A stretch of 64,000 nucleotides of DNA from AP-15 sp963716115 (GTDB taxonomy: Bacteria; Pseudomonadota; Alphaproteobacteria; ATCC43930; CGMCC-115725), in NCBI GenBank assembly GCA_963716115.1, contig CAVQSZ010000011.1, positions 6,625 to 70,624 on the forward strand, written 5' to 3'. Below, piece after piece: positions 43,042 through 51,869 of this stretch. Positions within the stretch are counted from its first letter, which is position 1. Each line of letters starts with the position of its first letter. The position numbers were made by a program, and so were the translations under genes. The notes below the pieces were generated by a model. That model saw nothing but the letters and a program-made list of their open reading frames with translations. It was not told where the DNA came from and did no database searches.

Positions 43042-44985
43042 TCATTCGTCCGGCAGCCCGGCGCGGCGCAGACCGGGGAAATAGGTGGCTTCGGCAAAGG
43101 CGCGGATCTTCGGATTGTCGAACCAGGTCGATTTCCGGACGCTCGCCAGGCTCGCGTAGTTCTCGCTGAGCCGTTGCGCCTCGCCGAGCTCGGCGCGCGC
43201 GCGCTCGGTGGCGCCCTCGATCGCGTAACCTGCGGCGAGGTAGGCATGCACAAAGGGCAGGCGCGGGTTGGCGCTGCGCGCCTTCTCCAGCCAAACGAGC
43301 GCCTCCTCGGTGCGCGATTGCAGGAGGTCGACGACGCCGAGCCGGCCGTACCAGGCGGCGATGCCGGGCTCGTGCGGGCTCAGGCGGATCGCCTGCTGGA
43401 AATACGGGACCGCCTCGCCGACCGACCCGGTCAGGAACTTGCACCAGCCGACATGGGCATAGCTCGGCGCGCGGCTGCGATCGAGCGCGATCGCGGTCTC
43501 GTATTCGGGGATCGCTTCCTTGCAGCGCGACTGGGCGCGCAGCACCTGGCCCTTGACGTGGTGCGCCAGGCTGCTGTTCGGGGACGCCGCCAGCGCCCGC
43601 GCCACCAGCTCCTGGGCGCGGCCGAGATCGACGTTGGGGAACTCGCTGAGCTCGTCGAGCACCCGCACCACCAGCACCGCCGCCAGCCAGGCCTGCGCAT
43701 CGGAGGAGCCGGGATCGAGCGCCATGGCGGTCTCGAAGTAATTCACCGCCTTGTCATAGGTCTCGCGGGAGATCGGCTTGGTCAGCTGGGCGCGGCCGCG
43801 CAGGATGTAGTCGAGCGCGTCGAGCTTGCTGGCGGCGGGGCGGCCGGCTTCGGCGATCGCCAGCTGGGATTGCAGGGCGCGCGCGATCCGCGAGGTGATC
43901 TCGCTCTGCAGCGCGAACAGGTCGCCGACATCGCGGTCGAACCGCTCGGCCCACAGGTGCGCGTCGGTCTCGGCGTCGACCAGCTGGGCGTTGATGCGGA
44001 CCCGGTCGCCGGAGCGCTGGACGCTCCCTTCGAGCAGGTAGCGCACGCCCAGCTCGCGCCCGATCCGCTTGGCGTCGACCGGCTTGCCCTTGTAGGTGAA
44101 GGCCGTGTTGCGCGCGATCACCAGGCTCCCCTGGATGCGCGACAAATCGGTCGTCAGATCCTCGGTGATGCCATCGGCGAAGTATTCCTGCTCCGGGTCG
44201 TTGCTGTAATTGGCGAACGGCAGCACGACGATCGACAGCCGCGGCGCGGGGGCGACCTGCGCCGTCGGCGACGCGCCGCCGATCGGCTGCCGGCCCGGTT
44301 GCAGGCGGTGGCCGGACCACTGCCACGCCGCGCCGCCGATGACGAGGATGACGGCGGCGACGACGCCGACCCAACGGGCGCGGGCCAGCCGCGACCCGCT
44401 CCCCGAGGCCGGCGCGGTCGGCCCCCGCCCGGCCGTCCCGCCGATTCGGAACGCGCGAACCGGCTCGGCGATGTTCTTGACATGCTGCTCTCCCAGCGCC
44501 GCGAACCCGACCGGCAATTTCGTGCCGATCTGGTCGCGCACGACGCCGGAAACGCAGATGCCGCCGGGATCGGCGAGAGTTTGCAGCCGCGCCGCGATAT
44601 TGACGCCGTCGCCCAGCAGATTGCCGCCCTCGACGATGACATCGCCGAGATGAACGCCGATCCGGAGCTGCATCCGCTCGCCGGCCGGGCGGCCCGCATT
44701 GTCCTGGGCGATCGCCTGCTGGACCGCGACGGCGCATTCGACCGCGTCGACGGCGCTGGCGAAATCGGCGACCACGCTGTCGCCGGCGGTATTGAAGATT
44801 CGGCCGTGGCGGGCCTCGATCAGCCCGTCGAGGATCGCTCGGCAGGCGTGCAGGCGGCGCAGCGTCCCCAGCTCGTCCAGCCCCATCAGCCGGCTGTACT
44901 CGGCGACATCGGCGGCAAAGATCGCGGCGAGCTTGCGCTCGACCACCTCGTCATCGACCACGGGGCGCGTCCCTTCGTTGGCCAT
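43042..44985 (-). CDS. Class III adenylate/guanylate cyclase-type protein with TPR region
   Basis: 647 residues. Residues 13-180 are a class III cyclase domain: 'AAIFAADVAEYSRLMGLDEL' (first metal Asp), 'AGDSVVADF' (second metal Asp), and 'GDGVNIAARLQTLADPGGI' (transition-state Asn/Arg). The base-selecting Lys usually found before T-x-G-D is Asn ('RIFNTAGDS'). One membrane segment follows ('VGVVAAVILVIGGAAW', about residues 208-224), then a 'LPFANYSNDPEQEYFADGIT' region and several TPR repeats to the end. A cytosolic cyclase tethered to a periplasmic TPR sensor is suggested. ATG 44985. Confidence 0.85.
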   Translation of the reverse strand: MANEGTRPVVDDEVVERKLAAIFAADVAEYSRLMGLDELGTLRRLHACRAILDGLIEARHGRIFNTAGDSVVADFASAVDAVECAVAVQQAIAQDNAGRPAGERMQLRIGVHLGDVIVEGGNLLGDGVNIAARLQTLADPGGICVSGVVRDQIGTKLPVGFAALGEQHVKNIAEPVRAFRIGGTAGRGPTAPASGSGSRLARARWVGVVAAVILVIGGAAWQWSGHRLQPGRQPIGGASPTAQVAPAPRLSIVVLPFANYSNDPEQEYFADGITEDLTTDLSRIQGSLVIARNTAFTYKGKPVDAKRIGRELGVRYLLEGSVQRSGDRVRINAQLVDAETDAHLWAERFDRDVGDLFALQSEITSRIARALQSQLAIAEAGRPAASKLDALDYILRGRAQLTKPISRETYDKAVNYFETAMALDPGSSDAQAWLAAVLVVRVLDELSEFPNVDLGRAQELVARALAASPNSSLAHHVKGQVLRAQSRCKEAIPEYETAIALDRSRAPSYAHVGWCKFLTGSVGEAVPYFQQAIRLSPHEPGIAAWYGRLGVVDLLQSRTEEALVWLEKARSANPRLPFVHAYLAAGYAIEGATERARAELGEAQRLSENYASLASVRKSTWFDNPKIRAFAEATYFPGLRRAGLPDE

Positions 44986-45212
44986 GCATAATATAGATGT
45001 GGGCAAAGCTTTCGCCCACCGGCGTGCGGCGATTGCGCTGCACAATGCCGTGATATTCGCCTGATCGACGGCCGATCGCGGCAACCGCCGCAAAAGCCCG
45101 GTTTTTCCGTGCAAAGCGTGGACAGCGCTCCGGCTTTTTTCTAATCTGGCGACGGGGGATTGCGAGAGATCGTCGATCTGTTGCAGTCGGGGTCAGGAGA
45201 AGTTGGGGGATC

Positions 45213-46595
45213 ATGGTCAAATTTCTGGCGAATGAAGGACGCGGGCTGCCCTGCGCCGGCGCCGCGCGCAGGCTGCGAATTCTTGCCTTGGGCGTCGTCG
45301 GCGCCGGCGTCGCGCTGATGATGCTTGGGCCGACCCCGGCCAAGGCCGGCCGGCACGCCCACCACCACGCCCGGCCCGCGATCCCCCAGGCCAGCCCGGC
45401 CGCGGTCGACGCTTCGATCATGATCGACGCCGACACCGGCAGGGTGCTGAACGAAGACAACGCCGACGCGACCACCTACCCGGCGTCGCTGACCAAGATG
45501 ATGACGTTGTACCTGACCTTCGAGGCGCTGCACGCGGGCAAGCTGCGGCTCGACCAGGCTCTCCCGGTCTCGGCCGAGGCGGCCGCCCACGCGCCGACCA
45601 AGCTCGGCCTGCGGCCCGGCGATGCGATCGCGGTGCAGGACCTGATCCTCGGGCTGGTGACGCGGTCGGCGAACGACGCCGCGGCGGTGCTCGCCGAAGG
45701 CATGGCCGGCAGCGAATGGGCCTTCGCCGGGCGCATGACCAACAAGGCCCGGCAGCTCGGCATGACCCGGACCGTCTATCGCAACGCCTCGGGGCTGCCT
45801 GATCCGGGGCAGCTTACGACGGCGCGCGACATCGCTCAGCTGGCGCTGTCCCTCTACCGCGACTTCCCGCAGGAATATCACTATTTCTCGACGCGCGAAT
45901 TCACCTTCCGCGGCAGCGTGATCCCCAATCACAATCACCTGCTGCAATCATACGAGGGCGCCGACGGGATCAAGACCGGATATATCCGCGCCTCGGGCTT
46001 CAACCTCGCGGCGTCGGCGGTGCGCGGCGGCCATCGGCTGATCGGCGTGGTGATGGGCGGCCACTCGTCCAGCGCCCGCGACCGTGAGATGGTGGCGATG
46101 CTCGACCACGGCTTCGAGGAGGTCGGCGTCGCCCCCGCCACCATGGTCGCCCGCCGCGAAGCGCCGCAGCCGCAGCCGCGCCGCGTGGCGGTCGCCGAAG
46201 CGCCGCCGCCGGCCCGCGAGAAGCCCGGTCTTCTGACCAAGGCGGCGGCGAGGCTGTCCTCGCACCTGTCGCCGGTGGCCAAGGCGGAGGCGGCGGTGCT
46301 GCCGCGCGAGTCGCGGGTTGCGGCGGCCGGCGATCGCTGGAGCATCCAGCTCGGGGCGTACGGCTCGCAAGGCTCGGCCGAGAAGGCCGCCCGCTCCGCC
46401 GCCGACCTCGCGGTCGCCAAGGGCAAGCAGGTCCAGATCGTGCAGGCGGCGAAGTCGGCCAAGCGCCACCTCTACCGCGCGCGGGTGCTGAACTTCACGC
46501 CGAAGGAGGCGCGCGACGCCTGCGCCGCGCTGCACAAGAAAAAGATCGAATGCTCGGTCGTCCCGTCGAGCGGCGAAAGGGTCGCCGCCCGATAG
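45213..46595 (+). CDS. D-alanyl-D-alanine carboxypeptidase (S11) with SPOR domain
   Basis: 460 residues. The signal peptide is in 'ILALGVVGAGVALMMLG...PAKA'. The penicillin-binding fold has S-L-T-K (Ser92, Lys95), S-A-N (152-154) and K-T-G (254-256). The C-terminal 75 residues ('WSIQLGAYGSQGSAEKAARS') form a SPOR domain that binds denuded peptidoglycan at division sites. It trims the terminal D-Ala of pentapeptides in the periplasm. AGGAGAAGTTGGGGG stands before the ATG. It is divergent from the cyclase gene, with 227 bases between. Confidence 0.92.
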   Translation: MVKFLANEGRGLPCAGAARRLRILALGVVGAGVALMMLGPTPAKAGRHAHHHARPAIPQASPAAVDASIMIDADTGRVLNEDNADATTYPASLTKMMTLYLTFEALHAGKLRLDQALPVSAEAAAHAPTKLGLRPGDAIAVQDLILGLVTRSANDAAAVLAEGMAGSEWAFAGRMTNKARQLGMTRTVYRNASGLPDPGQLTTARDIAQLALSLYRDFPQEYHYFSTREFTFRGSVIPNHNHLLQSYEGADGIKTGYIRASGFNLAASAVRGGHRLIGVVMGGHSSSARDREMVAMLDHGFEEVGVAPATMVARREAPQPQPRRVAVAEAPPPAREKPGLLTKAAARLSSHLSPVAKAEAAVLPRESRVAAAGDRWSIQLGAYGSQGSAEKAARSAADLAVAKGKQVQIVQAAKSAKRHLYRARVLNFTPKEARDACAALHKKKIECSVVPSSGERVAAR

Positions 46596-46616
46596 GCGCC
46601 GTCGCCTGCCGGCTTC

Positions 46617-48008
46617 TCAGGCGTCCGGCAGGGCGACGCCGCTGGTGGCGAGCTCGGCCGCGAGCTCCTGCTTGAGGCGGCCGAGGCCGGCCTCGGTCGC
46701 CGATTCGGCGCGGGCGACCAGCACGTCCTGCGTGTTCGAGGCGCGCAACAGCCACCAGCCGTCGGCAGTGCGCACCCGCACCCCGTCGATGTCGATCATC
46801 TCGGCCCCCGCCTGACGCAGCCGTGCGCGAACCTCGTCGACCACCGCGAATTTGCGGCTTTCGGCGCACGGGAAGCGCAGCTCCGGCGTGTTGACGACGG
46901 CGGGCAGCCGATCGCGCATTTGCGCCAGGCTTTCGGTCGTCTGCGCCAGAACCGCGAGCAGGCGCACCGCGACGTAGACCGCATCGTCGTAGCCGTAATA
47001 GCCGTCGGCGAAGAAGATGTGCCCGCTCATCTCGCCGGCGAGCGGCGCGCCGGTTTCGGCGAGCTTGGCCTTGATCAGCGAGTGGCCGGTCGGCGCCATC
47101 ACCGGGCGGCCGCCCAGCCGCGCGATCTCGTCGAACAGCGCCTGGCTCGCCTTGACATCGGCGATGATCGGCGCGCCCGGATGCCGGGCCAGCACGTCGC
47201 GAGCCAGCACCGCCATCAGCTGGTCGCCCCACAGGATCCGCCCCCGCGCGTCGACGACGCCGATGCGGTCGCCGTCGCCGTCGAAGGCGATGCCGAGGTC
47301 GCAGCGCTCGCGGGCCACCGCCTGCTGCAGCTGAACCAGGTTCTCGGGGATCGTCGGGTCCGGGTGATGGGCGGGAAAGGCGCCGTCGATCGTCTCGTTC
47401 AGCAGGACATGCCGACCGGGGAGAACCGCCGTCAGCTGCTGCACGACCTCGCCGGTGGCGCCGTTGCCGGCGTCCCAGGCGACGGTCAGCGGCCGGCCGC
47501 CGCGGTGGTCGCGGGCGAGCCGGGCGACATATTCGTCGCGGATCGCGCGTTGCTCGACCCGGCCCGGGGAGCCTCGGGAAGCGGCGCGCCCGAGCGCGAT
47601 CTCGCCGAGCCGGCGGATCGCGGCGCCGTAGAAGGGCTTCCCTTGCAGCACGAATTTGAATCCGTTGTGGTCGGGCGGGTTGTGCGAGCCGGTGACCATG
47701 ACCCCGCCGTCGACGCCGAGGGTCGCGGCCGCGTAATAGAGCATCGGCGTCGGCCCGCGGCCGATCCGCACGACATCGACGCCCGCGCCGGCGAGGCCGT
47801 CGACCAGCGCCGCTTCGAGCTCGGGCGAGGTCAGCCTGCCGTCATAGCCGACCGCGACGCGGCTGCCGCCGGTCTCGGCGAGCGGCACGGCATAGGCCTG
47901 CCCGATCGCGTGCGCGTCGGCGGCCGACAAGGTCTGCCCGACAACGCCGCGGATGTCGTATTCGCGCAGGATCGTCGGATCGAAGCGATGCGGCATCGAA
48001 TTCTCCAT
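46617..48008 (-). CDS. Phosphomannomutase/phosphoglucomutase
   Basis: 463 residues of the alpha-D-phosphohexomutase family, which interconverts mannose- or glucose-6-phosphate and the 1-phosphates for nucleotide-sugar synthesis. The phosphoserine loop is 'MVTGSHNPPDHNG' (Ser108). The Mg site is 'FDGDGDRIGVVD' (Asp243-247). 'EYDIRGVVGQTLSA' is the N-terminal signature of bacterial PMM/PGM (AlgC-like). The ATG at 48008 directly follows the galU stop; 47996 is an alternative. Together with galU it supplies UDP-glucose or GDP-mannose precursors. Confidence 0.93.
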   Translation of the reverse strand: MENSMPHRFDPTILREYDIRGVVGQTLSAADAHAIGQAYAVPLAETGGSRVAVGYDGRLTSPELEAALVDGLAGAGVDVVRIGRGPTPMLYYAAATLGVDGGVMVTGSHNPPDHNGFKFVLQGKPFYGAAIRRLGEIALGRAASRGSPGRVEQRAIRDEYVARLARDHRGGRPLTVAWDAGNGATGEVVQQLTAVLPGRHVLLNETIDGAFPAHHPDPTIPENLVQLQQAVARERCDLGIAFDGDGDRIGVVDARGRILWGDQLMAVLARDVLARHPGAPIIADVKASQALFDEIARLGGRPVMAPTGHSLIKAKLAETGAPLAGEMSGHIFFADGYYGYDDAVYVAVRLLAVLAQTTESLAQMRDRLPAVVNTPELRFPCAESRKFAVVDEVRARLRQAGAEMIDIDGVRVRTADGWWLLRASNTQDVLVARAESATEAGLGRLKQELAAELATSGVALPDA

Positions 48009-48882
48009 TCAAAGATAGGAGGCCAGGATGCGGCGCAGCCCCGGCCCGAGCTCCGGGTGCGCGAGCCCGAGCGCCACCGTCGCCTCGAGAAAGCCGAGCT
48101 TGTCGCCGCAATCGTAGCGCCGGCCCGTAAAGCGGAACCCGTGAAAGGGCTGCCCGTCCCTGATCAGCATTTCGAGCCCGTCGGTCAGCTGAATTTCGCC
48201 GCCGCTGCCGCGCTCGCCGCGGGCGAGATGGGCGAAGACCTCCGGCTGGATGATGTAGCGGCCGATGATGGTCAGGGTCGAGGGGGCCGCTGCCGGGTCG
48301 GGCTTCTCGACCACGGCGCGCGCCCGCGCCAGCCTGCCGTTGTCGGCCACGACGTCAAGCACGCCATAGCGGTTGGTCTGCGCGCGCGGCACCTCGACGA
48401 TCGCCGCGAGGTTGCCGCCGGTCTCCTGGTAGGCGGCGACCATCTGCGCCAGGCACGGGGTGTCGCAGACCATCAAATCGTCGGCGAGGAGCACGGCGAA
48501 GGGCTCGTCGCCGACCAGCGAGCGGGCGCACCACACGGCATGGCCGAGGCCGAGCGGGGTCTGCTGCCGGGTGTAGGCGATCTGGCCGGGCTCGGGCAGC
48601 CCCGCTTCGAGCTCTTCGAGCAGATCGGTCTTGTCGCGCTCGCGCAACGTCGCCTCGATCTCGAAGGCGCGGTCGAAATGATCCTCGATCGCGCTCTTGC
48701 CCCGGCCGGTGACAAAGAAGAACTCCTCGATCCCGGCCGCCTTCGCCTCTTCGACCGCGTAATGAATGAGCGGCTTGTCGACGATCGGCAGCATTTCCTT
48801 GGGCATCGCCTTGGTCGCCGGCAGGAAAGCGGGTCCCCAGCCCGGCGACCGGAAAAACCGCCTTGCGGACGGGCTTGTGCAT
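48009..48882 (-). pseudogene. galU: UTP-glucose-1-phosphate uridylyltransferase, one extra base
   Basis: It starts 'MHKPVRKAVFPVAGLGTRF' at ATG 48882, the nucleotide-binding start of GalU. After 'TRF' one additional C (TTTCCTGCC where TTTCTGCC is expected, near 48825) puts the rest one frame over: 'LPATKAMPKEMLPIVDKPLI' to the end 'PGLRRILASYL'. The corrected enzyme has 290 residues, the standard length, with 'DDLMVCDTPCLAQ' and 'ERGSGGEIQLTDGLE' intact. It makes UDP-glucose. As this gene is rarely dispensable, an assembly error is the more likely cause. Confidence 0.88.
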
Positions 48883-49026
48883 GTGCGCCTCGATTGCTGC
48901 CCCTATCGGGGTTAACGTCTATATCAAGTTTTTTACGCAAACGGGTTAACGCGGCCGATAAATCCACGCGCCCGCTAAATCCACGCGCCCGCTTAATCCA
49001 CACGCCCGCCCGCGACCGAGGATCAT

Positions 49027-49617
49027 TTGACCGAAGCAATCGACAATCGGCTCTTCGTGCTGATCCTGCAGCACCCGCGGGAGAAGCGGGAGGCGCTGGC
49101 GACGGCGGCGGCGACCGTCGCCGCTCTGCGGCGCGCGGCGCTCGTGGTCGGGTTGTCGTGGCCCAACCTGTCGCGCCCGTTGGGACACGAGGCCGACCCC
49201 CAGCGCTGGGCCGTGCTCCATCTCGGCTCGGCGCGCCCCGCCGGGTTTGCGGTCCAGCGCGACATCATCGCGCTCGATCGGCGCGGCGCGCCCGCGGCCG
49301 ATCAGGAGGCTGCCCTGCGCGGCCTCGACGGGGCGGTGCTGCTCGACGGCAGCTGGAGCGAGGCCAAGACATTGTGGTGGCGAAACCCGTGGCTCTTAAA
49401 GCTGCGCCGGATCGTCCTCAACCCGCAGCGCCGGTCGCGCTATGGGCGTATCCGCCGCGAGCCGCGCCGCGAGGCGCTATCGACCCTTGAAGCCGCGGCG
49501 TTGCTGCTGCAGCGCCTCGACGGCGGCGGCGAGACCGAGGCCCGGCTGCTCGGCGTCCTCGACCGTCTGATCGCCGACGCCCGTCCCGACCGCGCCGGGG
49601 CAGTCATGAACGCTTGA
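49027..49617 (+). CDS. DTW-domain protein (tRNA aminocarboxypropyltransferase-like)
   Basis: 196 residues. The DTW family (TapT/YfiP) adds a 3-amino-3-carboxypropyl group to a tRNA uridine using SAM. 'LFVLILQHPREKREALAT' is the conserved first strand, and 'VLLDGSWSEAKTLWWRNPWL' corresponds to the D-x-T-W block, here Asp-Gly-Ser-Trp, followed by 'LRRIVLNPQRRSRYGRIRRE' (basic region). The N-terminal Zn ribbon of classical members is missing. It starts at TTG 49027. Some DTW paralogues differ in substrate, so the tRNA role is inferred. Confidence 0.75.
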   Translation: MTEAIDNRLFVLILQHPREKREALATAAATVAALRRAALVVGLSWPNLSRPLGHEADPQRWAVLHLGSARPAGFAVQRDIIALDRRGAPAADQEAALRGLDGAVLLDGSWSEAKTLWWRNPWLLKLRRIVLNPQRRSRYGRIRREPRREALSTLEAAALLLQRLDGGGETEARLLGVLDRLIADARPDRAGAVMNA

Positions 49618-49643
49618 CGATCTGAACGCACCCCGTATATAAG
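49614..49643 (+). promoter_or_regulatory. Sigma-70-like promoter of higBA
   Basis: TTGACG (49614-49619) and TATATAAG (49636-49643) are spaced 16-18 bases, just upstream of the HigB start at 49652. The -35 box overlaps the stop of the DTW gene. The boxes stand out in a GC-rich background. GCACCCCGTATATAAGTGCG around the -10 box is partly palindromic and could be the operator for HigA. Confidence 0.62.
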
Positions 49644-49651
49644 TGCGGTGA

Positions 49652-49939
49652 ATGATCCGCTCGTTTGCCGACCGGGACGCCGAGGGCTTGTTCCATGGCC
49701 GGTTTGCGCGTCGGCTGCCGAGGGATATTCAGCGTGTGGCGCAACGAAAGTTGCGGCAGCTGCATTATGCGGAGCAGTTGCGGGACTTGGCGGCTCCGCC
49801 GGGAAATCGGCTGGAGTCCCTGCGCGGCAATCGTGCGGGCCAGCACAGCATTCGGATCAACGACCAGTGGCGCCTCTGCTTTGTTTGGCGGGATGGGGGT
49901 GTCGAGCGGGTCGAGATCGCCGATTACCACCAAGGGTGA
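49652..49939 (+). CDS. higB: HigB/RelE-type mRNA endonuclease toxin
   Basis: 95 residues of the HigB (Killer-like, RelE superfamily) type. 'MIRSFADRDAEGLFHGRFAR' at the N-terminus, 'LRDLAAPPGNRLESLRGNRA' in the middle and 'SIRINDQWRLCFVWRDGGVE' at the end are all family hallmarks, including the C-terminal Arg-x-Cys-Phe strand. It cuts mRNA on the ribosome when released from HigA. The start lies 8-9 bases beyond the -10 box, so the transcript has almost no leader. The antitoxin gene follows 5 bases after the stop. Confidence 0.92.
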   Translation: MIRSFADRDAEGLFHGRFARRLPRDIQRVAQRKLRQLHYAEQLRDLAAPPGNRLESLRGNRAGQHSIRINDQWRLCFVWRDGGVERVEIADYHQG

Positions 49940-49944
49940 CCAGC

Positions 49945-50238
49945 ATGCGCGACCTGCCGCCGATCCATCCCGGGGAACAGCTGCGCGAAGAGTTCGTGAA
50001 GCCGCTCGGTCTCACCGCATACCGGCTGGCCAAGGACATCGGCGTGCCGGTGACGCGGGTGCAGGCGATCCTCGCCGAGCGGCGCGGGATCAGCGGGGAT
50101 ACCGCCCTGCGCCTCGCCCGCTATTTCGCCACCTCGCCGGAGTTTTGGCTCAACATGCAGCGCGATTACGAGCTGGAAACGGCCATCGAGGCGCTGGGCT
50201 CCCGGCTCGACACCGAAGTCAAGCCCAGAGCGGCTTGA
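49945..50238 (+). CDS. higA: HigA-type antitoxin (XRE helix-turn-helix)
   Basis: 97 residues. 'LPPIHPGEQLREEFVKPLGL' is the standard HigA start. The helix-turn-helix 'AYRLAKDIGVPVTRVQAILA' is followed by 'GISGDTALRLARYFATSPEF' and 'WLNMQRDYELETAIEA'. It binds HigB and represses the higBA promoter. ATG 49945 was preferred; GTG 49936 overlapping the toxin stop is also possible. Confidence 0.93.
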   Translation: MRDLPPIHPGEQLREEFVKPLGLTAYRLAKDIGVPVTRVQAILAERRGISGDTALRLARYFATSPEFWLNMQRDYELETAIEALGSRLDTEVKPRAA

Positions 50239-50263
50239 GCCGCCCCGCGGCTGCACTCTGGCT

Positions 50264-51745
50264 TTACTGCGAGGGCGCCGCCGGGCCCGGCGGCGCGTAG
50301 AGCGCGGCGGCGTCGCGGGCGAGGGCGGCGCGCGAATCCGGCCGCATGTACATCATGTGGCCGCCTTCGTAGACGCGCAGCCGGATCGCTGCGCGCGCCG
50401 GGGCCGGCAGCCCCAGCTGATCGACCAGCCAGCGCGAGGCGAGGTAGGGCGTCACCAGATCATAGCGCCCGTTGACGACCAGCACCTTGGTGCCGGGATG
50501 ATCGAGGAGCGCCGCCTCGAGCGACGACATCGCCAGGCCCGGACCGCCCTCCCGGCGCTCGCCCTGCCAATTCCATTGCCGCGACACGTCCGGGGCGAGC
50601 ACGCGATACGGAAGATCGGTGTGAAAGCCCAGCGCCTGCGCCGCATAGGCGTTGAAGGCGGCGCCGAAGGCCGCGACCGCCGGCCCCAGCACCGGGTCGG
50701 CGACGCGGCCGCCGACGGCCGGGCGGGCGACCGTGCCGTCGTAGAGGCTCACCGTCTCGCCCTCGGCGCGACGGATCTCGCGGGCGAAGACCTCGCGCGG
50801 GACACGGCCGCGGTGGCGGCGGACGATCTCCTCGGACAGCCCGGCGAGGTCGGCGACCTTTCTGATGAACGGGTCGCCGGCGGCCGGCCGCCCCTTGAGC
50901 CCGGCGAGCCCAACCAGATAGTCGGACAGGGCGAAGCGCTCGACCTCCGCGCCGTCGCGGCCGCGGGCGGGGTCGAACGCGGCGGCGACGGCGGCGTAGG
51001 AGGGCAGGAAAAAGGCGGCGGCGAGGAGGTCCCGCTCGCCCGGATGCAAGGCCGAAAGGTCGAGCGCCGGCGACACCAGGACGAGGCCGCTGACCGTCAC
51101 GTCGACGTCCCGGGGAAGGGCTCGCGCCATCGCCGCGGCGCGGAACCCGCCATAGCTCTCGCCGACCAGATAGACCGGCGAGCCCCAGCGCTCGTGCCGG
51201 GTCAGCCACAGCCGGACGACCGCGCCGAGCGAGGCGAGGTCGGCGTGCACGTCGAAGAACGGCTTGTCCGGGTTCTCCTCCTTGCCGACCCCGCGGCTGA
51301 AGCCGGTGCCGACCGGGTCGACGAAAACAAGGTCGGTGAACGGGAGCCAGGTCGAAGGGTTGTCGACCAGGCGCGCCGGCGCGCTCGGCGCCGCGCCGGT
51401 ATCCGGCGTCTCCATGATCCGCGGGCCGAGCGCGCCCAGATGCAGAAAGACCGAGGCGGCGCCCGGGCCGCCGTTGAAGACGAAGCTGACCGGCCGGCCG
51501 CCGCCGGCCGCGGCCTCGGCCAGATAGGCGATCGTATAGATCGAGGCGGTCGCCGCCCCTTTCGCGTCGGTCAGCGGCAGGGTCTCGACGACCGCATCGT
51601 AATCGAGCCGCCGATCGCCGAGCTGGAGGACGTGATGGGTCGCGACCCGCGCCGGCGGACCGCCCTCGGCCTTCTCCTCGGCGTGAGCGGCGTGGCCGAA
51701 GGCGATCAGCAGGAAGCAGACGGTCGCGGCAGCTCTTTGGATCAC
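50264..51745 (-). CDS. Secreted S10-family serine carboxypeptidase
   Basis: About 493 residues. The signal peptide is 'VIQRAAATVCFLLIAFGHAAHA' from GTG 51745. The S10 triad is Ser in 'YLVGESYGGFRAAAMA', Asp in 'VVNGRYDLVTPYLAS', and His in 'VYEGGHMMYMRPDSRAA'. 'FVFNGGPGAASVFLHLGALG' is the oxyanion-hole block. It is thought to remove C-terminal residues from peptides in the periplasm. The ATG 4 bases upstream of the GTG is out of frame, so GTG is used. It converges on higA. Confidence 0.9.
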   Translation of the reverse strand: MIQRAAATVCFLLIAFGHAAHAEEKAEGGPPARVATHHVLQLGDRRLDYDAVVETLPLTDAKGAATASIYTIAYLAEAAAGGGRPVSFVFNGGPGAASVFLHLGALGPRIMETPDTGAAPSAPARLVDNPSTWLPFTDLVFVDPVGTGFSRGVGKEENPDKPFFDVHADLASLGAVVRLWLTRHERWGSPVYLVGESYGGFRAAAMARALPRDVDVTVSGLVLVSPALDLSALHPGERDLLAAAFFLPSYAAVAAAFDPARGRDGAEVERFALSDYLVGLAGLKGRPAAGDPFIRKVADLAGLSEEIVRRHRGRVPREVFAREIRRAEGETVSLYDGTVARPAVGGRVADPVLGPAVAAFGAAFNAYAAQALGFHTDLPYRVLAPDVSRQWNWQGERREGGPGLAMSSLEAALLDHPGTKVLVVNGRYDLVTPYLASRWLVDQLGLPAPARAAIRLRVYEGGHMMYMRPDSRAALARDAAALYAPPGPAAPSQ

Positions 51746-51869
51746 GCATGTCCTCGTGCAACCACGCGCTCGGCCGGCTTGACCCAGGCCACGGCGCCAC
51801 CGCAGACTGAAGCGCCCTCGGGATGGCCGGGTCAAGGCTCGGCAATGCAATCGACAACGGGAGGATGGA

